DNA of 64,000 nt from Ancylostoma caninum (GCA_037903475.1 JBAJFG010000177.1:434001-498000), one strand, 5' to 3'; positions 46,712 through 58,034 are shown, counted from the first letter of the stretch. The notes: a model not told the origin generated them from the letters alone. Program-made: numbers and translations.

Positions 46712-47689
46712 AGACATATATGTAGTACATGCTCATCGGTGCGAGACAACCGCAAATAATGATGATTTATTTAAGCAGGCACTAGAATCACCAACATGCA
46801 CCGAGCAGTCTAATGTGCGCCATCCCAAGAGTACCACACATCTAGTAAACAAAGTCATGTAGACAAGCGCGCGTGAAGTTAAACACGAATTCCCAAGCAA
46901 TACTCATTCAATGCAGCAATTTCGGTTTCGTTGATTTCTCGATTTATGTAGTTTTACAGCTGTCCTTGGAGGTTCGTTCGTCTAGACTTGACACTAGTAT
47001 TTTATTATACTCGATGTGAAACACAACTTCAGTCGAGGTGAGAGTGAGTGCACTTGGTGGATTTGCTTACCAATGAGACTGTGGGGTTGGAGAGATTGTG
47101 CCTCGGCAACGGTTAAAGGTTATAGACTGCACCGTTGCAGTTTTGCATCAATAAAAAGTTGCTCTAGCAGTCGCAACAAAATTCCTCATAAGAACATGAT
47201 TGCATATACGCATAAGAAAAGTTGGTACATAAGGTACAATACAACGTTCTATGTCAAGATAAGATAAGTTGAAGCAAACAGGACTTCGTGGGCCACCTAA
47301 GCGCTTCGCTGATGAACTTCCCTTAACTTGAATGTCTATTCAATTTTGGTATTCTCCATCTTGAAACATTTCTTGTATCTGGGGGATTTCTCACAGATGG
47401 GAGGCGTCTTGTGCGGTGCTCAGCCTAGCACAAGACGCCACAGAAATTTGGTGGTCCCAGACAACAGTCACGTTATCAGGCCAAATTTTGGTAGCAGTTC
47501 TGTATATTCCACCGAATGTTAGAAAAAAGGATGCAAAATTTGTCGTCCTGCAAATCTTGCACTTTTAATTGTTCGTGGCATTCTACCACATATTCTGACT
47601 GCTCTGTTGCATTACATTTCTGGGGGAGGGCTCCAAAATCCCATTGGACCACAACATTTAAGGTTCACGTTTAAGTGTCAGACCCAAAA
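46712..47689. other. Intergenic with one strong hairpin
   Basis: GGCGTCTTGTGC (47403-47414) pairs perfectly with GCACAAGACGCC (47428-47439). No gene recognised. Confidence 0.4.
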
Positions 47690-48085
47690 AGTTCGATTCT
47701 ATCGATTATGCGCATGCAAGCACGAAGTCTTCGGATATCGCCGGTATCTACGGTATCCAGCCTTCTGCACATTGTCGTGAGCGGTACGACGAGGATCATG
47801 GCGAGGATCCGATCCAACTCTGTTGTTCTCTTCATGTGCTTTCTGTGGTACGCATCTCAAAAGTACATATTTAATTCGGAAGCTGAAGCCTTGTATGCGC
47901 TTACCTAGGAAAATGTGTCGTCAACATATTCTCGTGCGCTTTGTATTTGAAAGACATAATTGTGGAGCACCTCCCTGGATAATGTCTTGCCAAGGAAGAT
48001 TCCAGTCCATCAAGTGTATTGTCAAACAAATTCTCTCGCCAGAAGGGTCACCATTGAACTTCAGAGCGGTGTTGTTGTGAAAACA
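47690..48085 (+). mobile_element. Diverged copy of the 39.2-40.1 kb element
   Basis: Matches in order: GCAAGCACGAAGTCTTCGGA...GACGAGGATCATGGCGAGGA and GTGTCGTCAACATATTCTCG...AATGTCTTGCCAAGG...TCTCTCGCCAGAAGGGTCAC. It has a single unit where the other copy carries the 51-bp array. Confidence 0.6.
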
Positions 48086-48487
48086 GTCTTATGCTCGTTT
48101 CGCTCTCATTAATCTACCTCATACCCAGGCTAACTGGCAGAATTATAAACATAGCAAGCCCGTCGTAAACCCCTCTAAACTTCAGGTGACCCTGATTGGA
48201 AGGTGAACTGAGAGCTCAGCGGCTCAGCTTGATCTACGCTGTTTTCATACTATCAAGGTATGAAGCTGAACTCTGAGCTGATAGTGATATCGTGAGTTCA
48301 ACTAGGTGTTGAGCAAGTGTTCAGCTCTGAGTAGACTGGTAGCAGAGAGAAAATCAAGAATTATATAATAGTTGTCAGCACAGGAAAGGCTCACAAGCAT
48401 CTTTCGAGCTACTCCAGCTCAACTCTGGGTTCGTGCATTGTTCCTTTGAAATCTGACAACAAAGAGGCATAAAAATGCATTACTCAC

Positions 48488-48645
48488 ATTTGATTCTTTG
48501 AGTACTCCTCCAAAAGCTCCGCTATCCTCATCTCCTCCTCATCTCTTCTGCCAGGAAATGCCTCATCGGCCTTAGACTACTTTTTCATTGTGTTTTGTTC
48601 TGATCTTCTCGTTAGTAGGCAGTTTCACCCGAAGCCATAGAGTTT
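48488..48645 (-). pseudogene. Candidate exon with one frame break, unrecognised
   Basis: On the minus strand GTATTTACAG is followed by TLWLRVKLPTNEKIRTKHNE; after AAAAAGTAG the frame shifts and continues SKADEAFPGRRDEEEMRIAE, LLEEYSKNQ up to a strong donor (AAT|GTGAGT). Both halves look coding, so either the copy has a one-base frameshift or the sequence has an error in the A-run. Alternatively the second half is a first exon (ATG at MRIAELLEEY) behind the acceptor TTTCCTGGCAG. It lies head to head with the plus-strand exons from 48914. Confidence 0.35.
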
Positions 48646-48913
48646 CTGTAAATACTGGAAACTTTTGCTGAAATGTTTCTCTTAGAGCGCGACTTTGCAT
48701 TGAACGTTGCTAGCAAGTGGTGAACATGTCCATCTGCTATTCCTTAATGTCTGTGAGAAGATGATTTTTCTTGAAATTCCGCCTCAGGGTGCATTACGAA
48801 AGCTTGAAAAGTCTGGGTGAGTGAGAAAGCATTCTACACTTATTAGCTTACATTGCATGCTTTGTTCTCTCATTTGTGTGTTTTCTACATTTTCCTTCAA
48901 CGTAACATTGCAG

Positions 48914-49444
48914 TCCATCTCTCATTGATTGCCCCATCATTACCGGTACCTATTCTTGCAAGCATATTTGCACAAAGTAACGAAAATCAGAAAGCAGTTG
49001 CTGAATTTTCCCAATTAGCTGACATGATCTCCAACGAGGTGTTTCACTATGTGCCTCGGGTATTACGAAAGGTAAGGAATTCTTCATAATTCATTTTACT
49101 TCCCTGACAGTATAGTTATACTAAGGTTTTAGCTCAGGCATTCGAGCGTTTGAACCGCCGGCAAACCCACCCACTTCTAACCGATGAATGCCTACCGGTT
49201 CTTTACATGGCGAAGAAAGATTTGACTGATGGTGGCTCTGCGCTTGACAGGTCAGCAATGAGTAGATGAAGCATTGATCAAAAAATAAATTTTCAGAAAT
49301 TTTGTAAGAATTACGATCAGTAATCCTCTGAGGTGCCGTGAAATGAGCATTCATACTATTATGCAATCACCAATGGTGACACTAGAGAAGAAAAGGGAAG
49401 AAATGGAAACGGATGCAGCGGGAATTTTTAATTCCTCAACCTAA
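48914..49444 (+). CDS. C-terminal exons of an unrecognised gene
   Basis: Exons 48914-49071 (HLSLIAPSLPVPILASIFAQ, FHYVPRVLRK), 49111-49250 (YSYTKVLAQAFERLNRR, HPLLTDECLPVLYMAKKD) and 49297-49444 (NFVRITISNPLRCREMSIHT, LEKKREEMETDAAGIFNSST, TAA) join in frame across introns of 39 and 46 bp with good sites (AAAG|GTAAGG, CTGACAG, ACAG|GTCAGC, TTTTCAG). About 147 residues visible. A 30-bp exon at 48787-48816 (VHYESLKSL, donor GGTGAGTG) fits the phase upstream. Family not recognised. The third exon could instead splice at ATG|GTGACA (after residues MQSPM) into the exon at 49953, which would remove the stop. Confidence 0.7.
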
Positions 49445-49450
49445 TCTGTT

Positions 49451-49545
49451 ACCAGCCTGATCGTCCGGCTAACGCCGAACTCTCAGGCTTCTTCTCGTGC
49501 TCGCGCTCGAAAATTTTCCGCCAATTGCGCGTAAGAAATTTATCT
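49451..49545 (-). mobile_element. Fragments of Helitron-like and 19.4-kb MITE ends
   Basis: 49451-49490 is the reverse complement of the 3' end of the 23.2/25.9-kb element (GGCGTTAGCCGGACGATCAG then CTGGT). 49501-49545 (CGCTCGAAAATTTTCCGCC, AATTGCGCGTAAG) is an end of the 19.4-kb MITE. Both lie within ten bases of the stop codon of the preceding exon. Confidence 0.65.
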
Positions 49546-49952
49546 GTCAATAGTTCATGAACACGATACAAGTAGTTTTCTGGCGACCGATCACCTAGCG
49601 GGGCGTGATTAGATAAGGAAAATTTTCAATCCAACAGCGCCTACGTGAAACAGATGAGTATGTCATGAGTTGTCTCTGCCGTCTCTTTTGTCGTCTGAAT
49701 TTCATATTTAGAATTCTTCTCATAGATCTTTGAACAAACTTTCATATTTCCTAGTAACCGCATTTCTCGCAGGGGAAGAAATCAAAACTCATTTGAGAAT
49801 CGAGCGATCAAGCACATGACCCGATTGCATTTTTGGTTAGATATAAAAAAGTACCAAATGTCTCTGCAAAAAATTGTGTGTAATGGCTAGCATTAATCTT
49901 CCTGCATAAAAGAATGTGTGTTATTTTTGCAACCATCTGCTCATCACTACAG

Positions 49953-52189
49953 AGAACGCTCCTGTCTAGGCCGAAGCCGCCACTCTCTTGGGCAGATCAT
50001 GCAACCAAGTCGTTCAATAAAATGAGCTTACAACTCCGCAAAGACTTCCTTTTCCAAAGTGTCATTGCAGACAATGGTAAGTTATGCTGTTATGAGGCAC
50101 GTGTTCCATCTGAGTAACACCTGGGATTTGTTATACTCGCTTCAATAGCGCATATCATGAAAGCAAGTGGGGGAAAAGCAAATCGTCGCTTTGAGGTTGT
50201 AAATGGAATAAAAAAAAATATTGAAATTAGAGAAGAAAGAACTACTCAGGGAACAAATAACCGGATTGAAATATTTCATGAAGAGAATAACAGTCAGAAT
50301 GGAATGATACAGTGCGTTTCATAAGTGTAGACGCACCCCAGAAAATGCCGGTACGAAGTTCATCACAGGTTCATGAGAAAGTTACAAGCGTCAATCGATT
50401 CCGCATGCAGGAAAACTTAAGATTGCGTTGTTTCACTAGCGATTATGGAAAATACGGGATAGATTTGGTACATCACCATTGAATGTGCCGTTTCATAAGT
50501 GTAGACGCAGTCTATGAGAAATTACACACAAACCTTATCTTTAGGGGAAAAAGTGGGCTCTATATTTTGATAAGATTTCATGAGCGTCTACAACGTAGAT
50601 GTGCATTTCAACTTGAATCACAACGTTTTGGAGCGAGGCTGGGGGAGCTTAAAGATTTGCATGCTGTAGGCTGGTGAAATCGCAGGATCTCCGGGTAGGG
50701 GAGAGGTTCTTCGGGGTCCACCATAGTCCACTATAAGATATAGAGTTCTACAATCGAAGGAAGAATTTTGGTATGCAAAAGAAGACATCGCATCAAAGAC
50801 GGCGTCGCATACCCTACCTGAACTAGAAGCACATGATGAGCACTAATGGTGTCTGAGCCGTTGCGTCGGCACATTCATGCAGTGCAGGGGTTGAAAAAGC
50901 ATTTAACCGCAGCACCACTATTGCACATTGTTGACTTCATCTCATACCTGGGGTTATCCCTTTCCGAAAAGCTTCACAGCTTTGTTTTCGCAGAAGGAAC
51001 GTGGTGATCGCCCTGACGAAAAAACGTGTTTTTTGTTTTGGATCTTTTGAAAGTCCGTGCTATGTTCAAATGATTTTGCAGGATGAGAAAAGCTTTAATT
51101 GGACTGTGTTATGATGAATGCGCGCCGCTGGGATGACATAGAGGGAGGGCCAGACTCTCAAAACGAGCACCTTTGGAGGTAAGCACTGAGAAAGTTGGAG
51201 ACGTTTCCTCCCATAATGACATCCTCGATATTATTTCCATTTCTACATAATCGAACTCCTCAAATCACGAGAGCACGTTTAGTGTTCAATTCTCACATTT
51301 TTCTGCAGCACATAGAAGGAGAAAGCTCACTTTCCATCGAAAAACAGGCGTGACCTATACATGTCGCTCAACAATTAAGCATTTTGAGAAACCCTAACTG
51401 AAAGTACTATCTCCTTTTAACACTCGCAACATCGAACTTCCCTGGAGCATCCTACCAGATGACATTCATGGCAGGAACCGAACATCTTCCGGCACAACAA
51501 ACCTGACAAATGCTATTGCCTGCACTAAGAGCTGTTCTGATAGCCATTTGCTGGAAGGGATGGCTAAATCTACGCCAACCAATGTTTTCGGAGTTGCTTG
51601 GGAATCGCGGAGACCTATCAGCTACAAATCTGCTGTTGCAAAGAAGTTCCCTCTGTGAAATCATCGGTTTCTGAAAGTGCGTCTATACTTATGAAACGGT
51701 CCCTAGGAGGAGGAAGTGCTGTATCTAGACGGAAACAAGGGTTTTTGGGCCCGCCGATTTGATTGGCACTCGTGGTTTTCTCCAAAAACTTACGAGAATT
51801 TGTGTACCAGTGTTTTCTGGGGTGCATCTATACTTATGGAACGCACTGTATTGTCTCGAAAGACATCCTATGTTCAGCCATCCTACCTGCGAATACTTTT
51901 TCGAGCCCACCCTTAACAAATCAAATAGGAATTTCTTGCATTCACAATATATCCGTGTAAATTAATATTCTGGAAAATTAGGCCATTTATATCAGTTACC
52001 TAAGATAACGACTTTGTTAATTGCATGTTTCCATAAAATATTTAGCAGCTTGATATGTTAGCTCACGTCAGGCTCATCATGTGAAAATGTATGCAGTCTC
52101 GAAACTGGAATGCGTATGTATGTTTTACATGCTAATTTGTTGCAGAAACACGTAGAGACCGAAATTTATGTGATGCAGCTGCTGCGTAA
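49953..52189 (+). CDS. Two exons of an unrecognised gene, TE in the intron
   Basis: Exon 49953-50076 follows CATCACTACAG and reads RTLLSRPKPPLSWADHATKS, FNKMSLQLRKDFLFQSVIAD, N, ending AATG|GTAAGT. The exon at 52146-52189 follows TTTGTTGCAG and restores the split codon: ETRRDRNLCDAAAA then TAA. The 2.07-kb intron contains the Tc1/Tc3-like element 50310-51848; without it the intron would be about 0.5 kb. The exons upstream may be those at 48914-49444 (phase-compatible) or lie elsewhere. Family not recognised. Confidence 0.55.
50310..51848 (+). mobile_element. Tc1/Tc3-like transposon, decayed
   Basis: TA-flanked ends: CAGTGCGTTTCATAAGTGTA at the left, reverse complement CAGTGCGTTCCATAAGTATA at the right, continuing as GACGCACCCCAGAAAA / GATGCACCCCAGAAAA. 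A second copy of the motif lies inside each end (CCGTTTCATAAGTGTAGACG at about 50491; its complement at about 51675), the double inverted-repeat layout of Tc1-like elements. Around 51082-51180 a broken frame gives DEKSFN and then ARLSKRA, matching the DEK.FN...SKRA region of Tc1/Tc3 transposases. Length 1539 bp; stops and shifts throughout. Confidence 0.8.
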
Positions 52190-52369
52190 CAAGTTATTCC
52201 TCACTACATGTTTCTGTACTCTAATGCAAAACTACTAGAGATCGCCTTGGCGTCCATGGTGCCTAGAAGCAGACGACTAGGCAGAGCATACATACTAGAA
52301 AGTAAAAAAATTATCCACAGGTTCTCCAGAAAATAATTTTGAGCGACTAAATGTTCAAAATTACACACT
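52190..52369. other. Presumed 3' flank
   Basis: No clear AATAAA signal; nothing recognised. Confidence 0.3.
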
Positions 52370-53760
52370 GTGCGACGGACCCCTATCCTGGTGTTTTCCA
52401 CATTACTGGGCTACGGCGGGTCCTTTGTCTATCGGTAGACCAGCACTCTGGCGATCCTCTCACCGTTCTTCGTAAGCGGACCCATATCCTGCCATTTTCC
52501 AAACCATTGTGCCACGGTGGACCCTTTCTCCATTAGTGGATCCCTATCCAGGCGTTCTTCATGTTATTGAGCCAAGCGCACCCATCCTACATTGGCGGAC
52601 CCGCATCCTAGCGTGCTCCACCATTGGGCCACAGCGGGTCCCTCCTCCACTGGTGGACCAGCATTCTTGTGTTTTCTTAACTGTTAGGTCACACTGGACC
52701 CTTACCCCATCTGCGGACCCATATCCTACTCTGAACTTTCTGCCCGCGGTGGACCCGCGGTACGAGGTCAATCCGCGGTGGATCCGCGTTTGCCCACGAT
52801 AAATCCGCACATGCCCACGGTGGACAACCGGGAGTGACGTCACTCCCGCGCTATGCCCGCGGTGGACCCGCAGTAACATTGCTATCCGCGGTGGACCCGC
52901 ACATGTCACACGGTGGACCCGCACTTGCCCGCGGTGGATCCGCAGTAGAGCTGATTGCGTCATCAATGCCAACAAAACCTCCACGCACGATGCACGCATG
53001 GCCGAGTGGATAAGAGAGCGGCCTTGGGAACGTGAGTTCGAAAAGGTACTGTCTGTTTCAAAAATCGGAGCAATTCAATGTGTTTTGTTTAACAATACAG
53101 CCCACATTATACCACACGCCAAATCATGGAAATTGGCGCTATCAATCGACGATCGATAGCTGGAAGTGCGCCAAAACATATCTCGACTATAACAAAGTAG
53201 CGAGACTTACCTCATCTTGGCGGAAGGCCAAGTGGCAAGATTCGTGAAAAAGACAGTACGTGGGTTCGAATCCAATGGTGTAAAAACGCTTTCAGGATGA
53301 AATATCAGTGCCATCGTGGGTTTGCTCCTCCTCCTCACGACAGGGTCTTCGATACAGGAACATTTTTAGAAGAAAATAACCAGTCCCTTGAAAATGCATG
53401 TTCCCGCGGTGGACCCGCACATGCTCTCGGTGGGTCCGCACATTCCCGCGGTGGAGCCGCACATGCCCGAGGTGGCGAACCGCGGATCCACCGCGGGCAG
53501 AAAGTTCAGAGTAGCGTTCTCCACGTTATTGAACCAGAGCGAACCGATCCTATAATGGCGAACCTGTACGCTAGTGTGCGGCCCTTAAACCGACGGTCTA
53601 GTCTCATTCTAGTGGTTTTTCCTCATAATTAGGCCAAACCGGATCCGCTCTCCATCGTCAAAGCCTTATACTAGCGTTTCCACCACTTTTCGGCCACGGC
53701 ACACTTGTTGTTTTTTCTGTAAGTGCACCCGTACCCTTGGTAAATCTCGAGAGTTATGGT
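52370..53760 (+). repeat. Degenerate tandem array, about 58-bp unit
   Basis: Units carry GGACCCxTATCCTxGCGTTxTCCA...TTGxGCCACxGCGGACCCTTTCTCC-like sequence, e.g. at 52378, 52478, 52540, 52602 and, after an insertion, 53512-53750. The 29.8-kb block is the same family. No coding role. Confidence 0.75.
52729..53511. mobile_element. 783-bp MITE inserted in the tandem array, TA-flanked
   Basis: Ends CTCTGAACTTTCTGCCCGCG and reverse complement CTCTGAACTTTCTGCCCGCG, each next to TA (52727-52728, 53512-53513). The host unit reads through if the element and one TA are removed (CATATCC-TA-GCGTTCTCCACG). Both sub-ends contain short GTGGACCCGCAxATG repeats of about 20 bp. Internal TGGCCGAGTGGATAAGAG (52992) and GGCCAAGTGGCAAGA (53227) with GTGAGTTCGAA and GGGTTCGAATCC are tRNA-like boxes. 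A mirrored GTACTGTCTxTTTC pair lies at 53046 and 53249. Confidence 0.85.
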
Positions 53761-54821
53761 GAAGGCTTATTCAAGAATTTTGATTAATTATACATTGATT
53801 TTGATCAACTATTAGATGATTCATTACACAATGTCATGCTTTGCTATGTTGAAGCGTTTACTATGTATGTTAGTGCACAAGCTTTCTCGAAACGAGCACG
53901 GATGTCGTGATTGCACAACCGTATTGAAACCCAGCAGGGCATGCGGCAGAAGCATCCGCCAAATGAGCCGACTGCGTACGGCTAGCCACCACACACCTTC
54001 CGAAACGTGAGCGAGTTGTCGTAGAACCCGCCCATCTCTTCACTGAAGGTGCATGAAGCATCGCAACAGTGGAAGGGTGGTTTCCTTGCTGCGTACATTG
54101 TGCAGTCTGGAAGCTTGTAACACTCCATCACCTCTATGTTGCGAGACCACCAGCGAAGATGACGAAATCACCATCCCGCGCATGCAGGAGAGCGAGGAGT
54201 GACTTAACTGGCGAGTCTCGAAGCGAACGTATCTGTCCCTAGAAATCGGCCATTTCGCCTCGCATTCTGTACCTCAAGATTCCCAGTGTCTACGAGTGTC
54301 GCCGCATTATTGGAACAATATGCCTGGCGCCTTACCCACCTCTACCCTTTGTTTAAAAGGTCCTGAAAAGACGGGATCTTAGAGTAGTCATAGCCCTCCT
54401 TCCTCAGGAACGGTTTTCTTGTGAAATTGTTCGGCACCTTTTCAGGCTTCAAAGTAACTTTTTTCCGTAAAGGATTGAAAACTGTACAACCACACTCTAC
54501 CATCTACCGCGTACGTATGTTTTGTTTGCGTAGGGTGTGTGTATCTTTTGTTGAACGTGCTTTAAAGGTCTGAAAAGTACGCACTGTGGCTTTTCGAAAA
54601 ATTTCATCACAGTGAGGTGTGAAGTCTAACTCATTTAACTACAACAAGGTCCTTATTAGAGCTAACGGTCTGAATTGTGTTGGTGACCATATGACAGACT
54701 GATTTTGCTTGATTATTTCCTATCCTTGAATGCAGTTTTTTTCAGCTGACAGCGGTAGCTGCCATACCCTGGGCCACCTAATTAGGTCAGTTAGTTAGTT
54801 TGGTCACCGGCAAAGCAATGC
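53761..54821. other. Intergenic, nothing supported
   Basis: Opposed frames at 53816-54061 have no splice support; other content not recognised. Sequence just before 54822 may be LINE-derived. Confidence 0.3.
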
Positions 54822-55752
54822 TACATTGAAAAACTTGGAAAAGTTCAAAAGAGGCTCACGAAGCAAATATTTGCAAGAAATGGAATCTTCCGAGCCACTT
54901 ATATCGAAAGGCTAGCTCATTTCAGTAATAATACGCTTCACCATAGAAGAGTAGCTCATGACCAAAATCTCCTCTTCAAGATTCTTATAGACATTGTTGA
55001 TGTGGAAAAAGACCTGCTCCTTACTGTTTCCAGTTCAAATGACAGAACTAGAGGTTATCACTTACGAATTGTCCATTCACGACAATTTCGTGATTCCTTC
55101 TTGGTAAGTACAGTTAAGACGTGGAATGCACTACCGCAATCACTTTTACTTTCACCGTCACCAGCTAAGTTCAATGAGCGTCTTCTAGCCTTTTTCCAAT
55201 AAGGAGGTCGCTTTTGATGTCACATTTCGTAATTTTTCTTAAGAAAAGTCAAAATCTCAGGTCATTGCTGTTGAATCCCTTCAATCCTAACAGATCTCTT
55301 TCACTTTCTTCGCAATAAATTTTTCTGCATTGATCGATAGTGTTTCACATATCTTTCCAATGTGCTAGAGAACTTTCCTCATTTGCTGCCCCTTTTTGCT
55401 TTTTGTGTAGTCTACATGTTCTCTTGATATACTACCGTGTGGATTTGAGCAGCTAAGTTTTTTCCCCAGTAATTCCCCCCATTACTCCTGAGCAGCAGAC
55501 ACGTGAGCGTTGGTGGGGTTGACGGACCTACCAAGTTGGCACCCAAGCCGCTTCATCCCCTACGCGACTTGCAGTGTTGGCCGGCCACAGCTCTTCACCA
55601 CCAACATCCTCACCTCCTCGCCAAGCGTACTCCCTTTCTCTCTCCCCGTTTGCCCTTACACTTTTGTATTGAAATTATCGGTCAGTACTAATTTAACCTT
55701 GCCTCTGTTCCGTATACATTGTTGTACCGATAATTGACGAATAAATAAATAG
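54822..55752 (+). mobile_element. LINE 3' end (RT C-terminus, UTR and tail)
   Basis: A continuous plus frame YIEKLGKVQKRLTKQIFAR...TYIERLAHF...HHRRVAHDQNLLFKIL...TVKTWNALPQSLL...FNERLLAFFQ ends in TAA at 55200-55202. This is the usual C-terminal pattern of CR1/L2-like RT proteins (QKRLT..IF, RR..D...LFKI, WN.LP, F). About 540 bp of UTR ends in AATAAATAAATA at 55739-55751. 5'-truncated. Confidence 0.82.
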
Positions 55753-55995
55753 GTTATCGATAGCTGACAGAATGGCCGTAGTTCCTTCATGTTGTGAAAT
55801 GTTGCAGTAAATTTTGATATCGTCCGCATACTGATTATATGATACACCTCTTTCTAATATTTTAGGGACCCCTGCAGTGTGGGTATTAAACAAGATAGGA
55901 GATCAAACTCCACCTTGACGAGCACCGCTTATGATTTTCTGACATCCGAAAAGATTCCATTCACATTTACTCGGAATGTTCTATCATTCAGAAAT
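55753..55995 (-). mobile_element. LINE RT catalytic-domain fragment, inverted
   Basis: On the minus strand GARQGGV-stop-SPILFNTHTAGVPKI then NQYADDIKIYCN: the QGxxxSPxLF and YADD boxes of a LINE RT, with a stop between Val and Ser. It begins right at the AATA tail of the preceding plus-strand LINE, so two LINE pieces meet in opposite orientation. Confidence 0.75.
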
Positions 55996-56702
55996 TCTTT
56001 CAGCCTCATTGTTATTTTGGGCATGTCTCATCATAGCACACATCTTTATGAAACGTTCATAATTAGCTGAACCTTTCACGGTTATATAGTAGTAGATATA
56101 TGAGTGTTCTATCCACGCACTGGGCAGAGCAGATTTCTCTTCAAACTTTTTCATGAGACGGTTTGAACTGGGACAGCTAGGAGGAGAGCAAGCTTTGTAA
56201 GAAACCTAACAGTACAGTCACTAAACAGTAAACATGGAAGAAGATTTTGAGACTTACGACCCCAGTGATAATTCTTCTGAGGAGAACTAGCATTTCATAT
56301 GGGAATGAAAAATTACCAACTCGCGGGAGTACGTGGTCGGGCACATGACCCACGCGCCGTAAGGCGCGTGTGCCTCACATGGCATTTTGCTCAAAATCGG
56401 CTCAGTAATGAACGTGTTGAAAGGATAGTCTAAGGTAAAACAAGGCCAATACAGGGTCTTGGTTTATATGGGCTTCTTTGCAGCCTACCCAAATAGGAAA
56501 AAACAAAACAAAGGCGTTCAATTTCTTTTTTGTACGAGATGCTGGATGCTTGCAAATACTTCTATCTAGCATACTCCATGCACCAAATTCTACTTCTATC
56601 AGGCGAATAGGAAAAATTGATGTGTTGTCAATCCTTTGGATTGGAGATTTTAAGTGTTCCCTTTCATTAGGCAATGTTACTGAGTATATGAAGGTTTAAA
56701 TA
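55996..56702. other. Intergenic, nothing recognised
   Basis: No supported exon or repeat pair. Confidence 0.35.
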
Positions 56703-58034
56703 TTAGGTTGTTGCAAAATTAATTGCCGAAATGGACACACCAGTTCAAAGTGTTGTAATTCGGCTCAAACACAACTTTTTTCATCAGTTTCGCAACCCTA
56801 CTGACATTATGATTTATTCCTGAACATATACTAAAATTGGATTAGTTTCGCAACCGTTCAATTCGCTAGGCCCTCCTCGACAATATAGGATTGCATGCTT
56901 CTGCAACTAAAGCTGAGGTCACAAGGATTCGCAAACTTCTGGAAGGCGATTTCAACATGCTCCAGATCAGCAATCTGCCGCTGTCCCAGGATTGCATCTG
57001 GAGCTCTGAAAAAGGATATGCAGTAGGGTAATGGTCTGAGGAATGAGGGCATTGAGTGAGAACCTCGATGCTTTACGGCATCAGCTTTTGCCAGGTGAAT
57101 TTTGGAATGTGAGACTTAATGTTACCCTGGAGCAGGGAAAATCCAGCTTTTGTTCACCACTGCCGACTATATCTATAGGAGTTTTCAGGAAATTAACATG
57201 GAATTGCAATGGCAGGACTCTGCTGTCCATGATTGACTAGGCTGGAGAAAGCTGCAATGGATCATATTCTTACAGCATCACCAGATTCCTGACACAACCT
57301 CCCTGAGGTGGGGATCCGGTTTTGGCAAACTCAGAGAAGGAAGGACGAGTCCACCGACACAAGTTCACCCTTCTTCTTATAGTTCTCTAACAGAGGTCCT
57401 TCCATAGCTACTACGCGGTCTAGAAATGGGTAGCATTTGAGGCGAAAAATTTAGTAAGGATGTCACAGCGGGTGGGACGCTTGTTATTCGTCGAATCGTG
57501 GGGTGTATGCTTCAGCACCTTTCTTGCCAAGTCAATTGAAGTCAAATGTTTTGAACTTGTAGTATAGTGAGCCCCCATCCCTGCCCTCAACGTCCAAATG
57601 GTTGGACCCGGTTTAGGTTCCACGACTGTTCTCAACGCTTGATAGTCATGGAACAACATGTGGTCACGACCATGGTTGTTTTGGGGATCAAATTCGACGG
57701 AAGAAAAATTCTCGACCGAATAGCTCACTGCCCATTGGGAAGGCGATTCCAAGCCAAACAAAAGCAAGAATACCACTCACTTCCGAGAAAGAATGATCGG
57801 GTTTGAAGTCATTATCTACAATCACCCGAAAATCGCATCAGCTCATCATTTGTTCGCGACTCCATAGAAACCCTCAGGAAAGAGCCAACCAGAACATTCA
57901 AGCAGCATTCGAAAGAGAAGGAAAAGCTGTACCAGAAGCTCACATAAGTTGGGCTGAAGCTGCTCAAACGCGGCAGAAAAGAAAAGTTTATTTGTACGTA
58001 CCCCGGAACGACAATTAATTTCGCAACAACCTGA
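56703..58034 (+). mobile_element. Mariner element of Hsmar1/bandit type, decayed
   Basis: TA (56701-56702) then TTAGGTTGTTGCAAAATTAA; the right end in reverse complement is TCAGGTTGTTGCGAAATTAA, then TA. The length, 1332 bp, is that of a full mariner. The termini resemble those of Hsmar1-type mariners (TTAGGTTGGTGCAAAA...), the group that includes the hookworm element bandit. No intact transposase; the catalytic D,D34D signatures are not recognisable. The last 210 bp are shared with 10256-10475 and, inverted, 13758-13965. Confidence 0.8.

Noticed and set aside
53220..53285. Possible tRNA gene with a perfect GGGTTCGAATCC B box
   Set aside because: No acceptor stem or anticodon arm can be paired; it lies in a MITE with a second degenerate tRNA-like block.
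57420..57776. 118-codon minus frame inside the mariner at 56703-58034, tested as transposase
   Set aside because: No D,D34D signature or other mariner transposase block could be recognised.
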